Part shown: in pieces, positions 60,452 through 64,000 of the stretch
How positions within the stretch are numbered: position 1 is the first letter of the stretch
Layout: the number at the start of each line of letters is the position of its first letter
Assembly: GCF_018413645.1 (NCBI RefSeq)
Contig: NZ_JAHCDA010000001.1
Coordinates: forward strand, 186,001-250,000
DNA from: Roseococcus pinisoli
GTDB lineage: Bacteria > Pseudomonadota > Alphaproteobacteria > Acetobacterales > Acetobacteraceae
Reading direction: 5' to 3'
Length of the DNA: 64,000 nucleotides
Translations under genes and position numbers: made by a program
The notes under the pieces: generated by a model
Told to the model about the DNA's origin: nothing
The model's input: the letters and a program-made list of their open reading frames with translations, nothing else
Databases searched by the model: none

Positions 60452-61015
60452 ATGCCCTGCCCGCCTTTCGCCGCCTCTCCCACGCCGCGCCTGAACGGAG
60501 GGCGCCTTCCGCGGTTTGCGCTCGTGGCGGCCCTCGCGCTCGGACTGGGTGCCGCCGCGCCGCCTCCGCCTGTCCTGGCGCAGAATGCCGGCGATACTTC
60601 CGTGGTTCGCCCGCCCGCCGCCGAATCGCCGGTGCAGCGGACCGAGGTTCTGGACCGCGGCGCGCTGAACCGGCTCCGGCGGAACAGCGGCATGTCGCTG
60701 CAATGGATCTCCTGGGACAATTCGCGCGGGCATCTCCGCGTCGAGGAGCGCGACGGGTTGGTTCTGCTGCGCGGGACGCAGCAGCAGCGCAACGGCCCTG
60801 GCCGGCTGGAGATCGACGGCGTGGTCCTGCGCATCGACCGCACGAGCTTCGTGTTCCGTGGCCGGATCGACATCCACCAGGCACCGGGCGACCGGGCCGA
60901 ATGCCCCCGCAGCGGCGACCTGCATTTCCGCGTCACCGGCAGCCGCCGCTACTGGCGAATGCAGGAGATGGAGACCTGCGGCCGGCTGACGGACTACGTG
61001 GACATCTATTTCTGA
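60452..61015 (+). CDS. exported protein of unknown function
   Basis: This 187-residue protein has a long signal peptide (basic start, then LVAALALGLGAAA, cleavage near VLAQN). The mature region has a run SLQWISWDNSRGHLRVEERDGLVLLRG and ends in beta-like segments with two cysteines. No domain is recognised. The ATG at 60452 is favoured because the signal follows; an upstream ATG at 60314 would add 46 Arg/Ser-rich residues. It is convergent with the kinase gene. Confidence 0.62.
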   Translation: MPCPPFAASPTPRLNGGRLPRFALVAALALGLGAAAPPPPVLAQNAGDTSVVRPPAAESPVQRTEVLDRGALNRLRRNSGMSLQWISWDNSRGHLRVEERDGLVLLRGTQQQRNGPGRLEIDGVVLRIDRTSFVFRGRIDIHQAPGDRAECPRSGDLHFRVTGSRRYWRMQEMETCGRLTDYVDIYF

Positions 61016-61030
61016 GCGGCCCCGCCGCGC

Positions 61031-62416
61031 TCAGAACTCCCGCACGCGCACGATCGTCACCGTGCAGGGCGCGTCGCGCGCCACCTCGCCGGCGATGCTG
61101 CCCAGCATCCGCTGGGTGATACCCGCCGTCTTCGCGCCCAGGATCAGATGGTCCACCCGGTTCTGCGACGCATATTCGAGGATCGCGCCGCCCTCGGTCA
61201 CCGCCTCGAGCACGTGATGCGTCAGCCGGTATTCCGGCAGGGCGAGCGGCGCCGACCAGTGCCGGAGCTCGAGCAGGCGCTGCAGGTGCTTGTTCCGCCC
61301 CTCGCGATCGAGCGTGCTGTCGGGGCGCAGCAGGTTGGTGCGCAGCACGTTGAGGCAGGCGACGCGGGCATTGGGCCGGATCGCCAGCACCCGCCCCACC
61401 ATGTCGAGCAGCGCCGAGGACATGGCCGGCGACATGGCCTCGAGGTCGAGCGCCACCGCGACGATAGGGGCGTCGCGCTGCGGCAGGGCGGCGGCCTTGC
61501 GGCGCAGCTGCGGCTGGAATTCCGGGTGGAAGCGGCGCTGGAGCCGGCGGGTCCAGGAATCGCGGCGCAGCCTTTCCGCCCGCGGCCCCAGCGCCACGGC
61601 GCCGGGATTGCGCAGGTCGAAGGCCAGCTGGGCCGCGCTGGCGTGGCGCTTCTCGGGCGAGGGTTCGAGGCAGCGCAGGATCACCTCCTGCAGCCAGGGC
61701 GGGCAGTCGGGCACCAGGGCGCGCGGCGGCGGCGGGTCCCACCACAGCCGCCGCTTCAGGTCCGACATGCGCTGCGGATCGCCGAAGGGGCGCCGTCCCG
61801 TCAGGAAGAAGTACATGAGCACGCCGAGGGCAAAGAGGTCCGAGGCCGGATCGCCGCGGATGCCCATGGCCTGCTCGGGCGCCATATAGGGGGCCGTGCC
61901 GTAGGGGAGGCGGAATTCCTCCTCCATCAGGTCGGGCAGCATCGCCGCGCGGGAGAGCCCGAAATCCACCAGCACCACCGGCCCATCCTCGCCGCCGCGG
62001 CGCAGGATGTTGGAGGGCTTAATGTCCAGATGCACCACGCCCTGCCGGTGCAGCCCGTCCAGCGCGTCGGCCGTCATGGCGCCGATATGCGCGACCTCGG
62101 CCGGGTCGCGCGGCAGGCGCTTGAGGTAGGGCAGCAGCGAGCCGCCATGGATGCGCTCCATCACGATCCAGGGCGTGGGCTCGTGGCCGGTGCCGTAGCA
62201 TTTCGGCACATGCGGCCCGGTGAGGCGGGGCAGGATCATCTGCTCCATCTCGAAGCTGACGATGGCCGCCGGGTCCTCGCCCTCGGCGAGCTTGGGCATC
62301 TTCATCAGCAGCGGGCCGGGATGCTCGGGATGCGTCACCTCGCGCAGCACGGCCATGCCGCCGCGATGCACTACCGGGCCCAGGGTGAAGCCGGCGATGA
62401 CCTTGGGCGCGCTCAT
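61031..62416 (-). CDS. Ser/Thr protein kinase fused to universal stress protein domain
   Basis: This 461-residue protein has a Hanks-type kinase domain at residues 8-275: VAIK-like LLMKMPK, HLDIKPSN (catalytic loop with HLD for HRD), VDFGLS (metal-binding DFG) and APEQAMG. The C-terminal part (about 310-461) is a universal stress protein domain with VAVALDLEAM, HLILGAKTAGI and a nucleotide-site-like end. It is cytoplasmic with no membrane segment. The ATG at 62416 overlaps the phosphoesterase stop (ATGA). Confidence 0.85.
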   Translation of the reverse strand: MSAPKVIAGFTLGPVVHRGGMAVLREVTHPEHPGPLLMKMPKLAEGEDPAAIVSFEMEQMILPRLTGPHVPKCYGTGHEPTPWIVMERIHGGSLLPYLKRLPRDPAEVAHIGAMTADALDGLHRQGVVHLDIKPSNILRRGGEDGPVVLVDFGLSRAAMLPDLMEEEFRLPYGTAPYMAPEQAMGIRGDPASDLFALGVLMYFFLTGRRPFGDPQRMSDLKRRLWWDPPPPRALVPDCPPWLQEVILRCLEPSPEKRHASAAQLAFDLRNPGAVALGPRAERLRRDSWTRRLQRRFHPEFQPQLRRKAAALPQRDAPIVAVALDLEAMSPAMSSALLDMVGRVLAIRPNARVACLNVLRTNLLRPDSTLDREGRNKHLQRLLELRHWSAPLALPEYRLTHHVLEAVTEGGAILEYASQNRVDHLILGAKTAGITQRMLGSIAGEVARDAPCTVTIVRVREF

Positions 62417-63153
62417 GTCCCCGTGAAAAGCCGCTCGGCCAGGAAGTCCGGAAGCCCGGCCGCGCGGATCTTCGCCGCCGCCGTCTCGATGTCGTAGGGC
62501 ACGCGCATCCAGCCGAATTCGCTCGAATCCGTGTCGAGCATGCCGTAGCAGGCGGCCGGATTGCCGTCGCGCGGCTGGCCCACCGCGCCCACGACGGCCA
62601 GCCAACGGCGGGGCTGCAGCAACGGCAGCATGAGGTCCGAAGCCGGGCGGTGCGCGACCAGCTTCTCGGTCGCCGTCAGGCCGAAGAGGGCGGGCACATG
62701 CGTGTGGCCGCAGAAGGTGAGGCGCGCATCGGTCGCCTCCAGGCTGGTGCGCGCGGCCGTCGCATCGGTGACGTAGAGCCAGCGCTCGGGGTCCGAGCCC
62801 TCGGAGTGGACGTAGAGGCGGTCCTCCTCCTCATAGGTCATGGGCAGGCCGGCCAGGAAGCGCCGCGCCTCGGGCGTGAGCTGCGTCGCCGTCCATTGGA
62901 TGGCGGTGGCCGCGAGGCGGGAGAAGTTGCGCGGCCCGGTCAGCGCCGCCTCGTCGTGATTGCCGCGCAGGGCCAGCGCGCCGCGGCCCACCAGCTCCTC
63001 CACCCGCGCCGTCACCTCGGCTGGGTTGGCGCCATAGCCCACCAGGTCGCCCAGGAAGACGAGCCGGTCGGCCCGCTGGGCCGCCGCATGGGTCAGGCAG
63101 GCCTCCAGGGCCTCCAGATTGGCGTGGATGTCCGCCAGCAGGGCGATCCGCAT
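62413..63153 (-). CDS. metallophosphoesterase
   Basis: This 246-residue calcineurin-like phosphoesterase has a complete dinuclear metal set: LADIHANLEAL, FLGDLVGYG, ALRGNHDEAA and FCGHTHVPALFG. It could act on nucleotides or phosphoproteins. Coupling to the downstream kinase gene (ATGA overlap) makes it a candidate partner phosphatase of that kinase; this is inference from position only. ATG 63153 starts at the first strand. Confidence 0.9.
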   Translation of the reverse strand: MRIALLADIHANLEALEACLTHAAAQRADRLVFLGDLVGYGANPAEVTARVEELVGRGALALRGNHDEAALTGPRNFSRLAATAIQWTATQLTPEARRFLAGLPMTYEEEDRLYVHSEGSDPERWLYVTDATAARTSLEATDARLTFCGHTHVPALFGLTATEKLVAHRPASDLMLPLLQPRRWLAVVGAVGQPRDGNPAACYGMLDTDSSEFGWMRVPYDIETAAAKIRAAGLPDFLAERLFTGT

Positions 63154-63285
63154 ACGATGTGCTCACTTGCTCGTCAGGCAGCGGCCCCATGATGCGCCAA
63201 GCGACCTCGCCGCGCACCCCCGCTGCCTCGACACCCATGCGCAGCTGCCGCAACATCGTTCCGCGCCCGCGCTGGAACCCTATTG

Positions 63286-64000
63286 ATGCCCATACCCCTG
63301 CTCGTCCAGATCCCGCTGGACCCCCTGAGGCTCGCCCGCATCGCGGCCGCCGGCTTCGAGATCCATCACGCCCCCACCCCGGCCGAGCGCGCCGAGATGA
63401 TCCCGCGCCTCGCGCCCGTGCTGCGCGCGGTGCTGACCAACGGCGCGACCGGCATGAGCGCCGAGGCCATCGCCACCCTGCCGAAGCTCGAGATCATCTG
63501 CTGCATCGGCGTCGGCCACGAGACGGTGGACCTGCGCGCGGCCAAGGCCCGGGGCATCCGGGTGACCAACGGCCCCGCCACCAACGACGTCACCGTCGCG
63601 GACCATACCTGGGCGCTGATCCTCTCCATCGCCCGCAACATTCCCGGCGCCGATGCCGCCGTCCGCCAGGGCGAGTGGATGAACGCGCGCGGGCCGCGCC
63701 CCATCGTCTTCGGCAAGCGGCTGGGCATCATCGGCCTCGGCAATATCGGCCGGCAGATCGCCGAGCGCGGCGAGCGCGGCTTCGACATGGAGATCGCCTA
63801 CCACAACCGCGCGCGGCGCCCGGAAAGCCCCTATGCCTATCTTCCCTCGGTGAAGGCCCTGGCCGAATGGGCCGACTACCTGGTGATCGCCGCCCCGGGC
63901 GGCGCGGGCACGCGGCACCTGGTGAATGCCGAGGTGCTGGAGGCGCTGGGCCCCCAGGGCTTCCTCATCAACATCGGCCGCGGCAGCGTGGTGGATACGG
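63286..64000 (+). CDS. D-2-hydroxyacid dehydrogenase (partial, C-terminus outside window)
   Basis: The first 238 residues are visible before the right edge. A Rossmann motif GIIGLGNIGRQIAERG binds NAD(P). VGHETVDLRAAKARGIRVTNGP and the substrate-binding LINIGRGSVVDT identify the 2-hydroxyacid dehydrogenase family (glyoxylate/hydroxypyruvate reductase type). The final catalytic histidine is beyond the window. The ATG at 63286 starts directly at the first strand. It is divergent from the phosphoesterase gene with 132 bases between. Confidence 0.9.
   Translation, partial: MPIPLLVQIPLDPLRLARIAAAGFEIHHAPTPAERAEMIPRLAPVLRAVLTNGATGMSAEAIATLPKLEIICCIGVGHETVDLRAAKARGIRVTNGPATNDVTVADHTWALILSIARNIPGADAAVRQGEWMNARGPRPIVFGKRLGIIGLGNIGRQIAERGERGFDMEIAYHNRARRPESPYAYLPSVKALAEWADYLVIAAPGGAGTRHLVNAEVLEALGPQGFLINIGRGSVVDT

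Noticed and set aside
1-64000. tRNA, rRNA, CRISPR arrays, insertion sequences
   Set aside because: No T-loop-like GGTTCGAATCC, no spaced direct-repeat arrays and no transposase frames were recognised by reading; a covariance-model scan would be decisive.

Overview
The window is a G+C-rich alphaproteobacterial chromosome segment. I infer an Acetobacteraceae, Roseomonas-like organism from CcrM next to RNase HII, glutathione synthase, an HAD of the TIGR01459 type, DUF2244, two solitary Bug/TctC receptors and a direct-repeat (alphaproteobacterial) LexA box. Genes are packed tightly. Many are coupled by 4-base start/stop overlaps, and many of those use GTG or TTG starts. I saw no rRNA, tRNA, CRISPR array or insertion sequence.

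1-5 kb: the start of a leftward hydrogenase-4/complex-I-like membrane operon (hyfB, hyfC), divergent from a TRAP transporter QM pair that has no solute receptor. 5-11 kb: an aldo/keto reductase, a coupled regulatory set (IalB-like protein, ECF sigma factor, RskA-type anti-sigma, DUF4394 protein), RidA, a small CTAG-bounded dispersed repeat and a ketopantoate-reductase-like gene. 10.4-15.5 kb: a four-gene leftward catabolic operon (NicX-like ring-cleavage dioxygenase, alpha/beta hydrolase, acyl-CoA dehydrogenase, acyl-CoA ligase), divergent from a MarR regulator with a clear dyad operator between them. 15.5-28.2 kb: Hsp33, a lipoprotein, a second RidA-like protein, two Bug receptors, a GAF-GGDEF protein, AzlCD, an SDR/MipA pair, PyrD with an HAD phosphatase, a DMT exporter, DUF952 and a GST.

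28.2-41.8 kb is the most unusual region. It is a compact leftward virion-morphogenesis module collinear with the late genes of T7-like podoviruses: small protein, portal, scaffold, capsid, tail tubes A and B, a gp14-sized internal protein, tailspike, small and large terminase, then a membrane protein and a SleB-type wall hydrolase. It has no integrase, replication genes, phage RNA polymerase or large ejection-core proteins. Two uncharacterised genes head it, and an S24/XRE repressor faces it. The shared intergenic region carries a perfect GTTC-N7-GTTC SOS box. The arrangement fits a domesticated, SOS-linked particle of gene-transfer-agent type, or a degraded prophage.

41.9-64 kb is mostly housekeeping: a GlcG/HbpS protein, a LytM/EnvC-like factor, a GST/VOC/FkbM set, MdoH, CcrM, RNase HII, a TorF-type porin, a LolA-like protein, a glutamine-amidotransferase-type hydrolase, a FAH-family enzyme, ExoIII, PhzF, GshB, GpmI, DUF2244, endonuclease III, a Ser/Thr kinase-universal stress protein fusion coupled to a metallophosphoesterase, and a truncated D-2-hydroxyacid dehydrogenase at the right edge.
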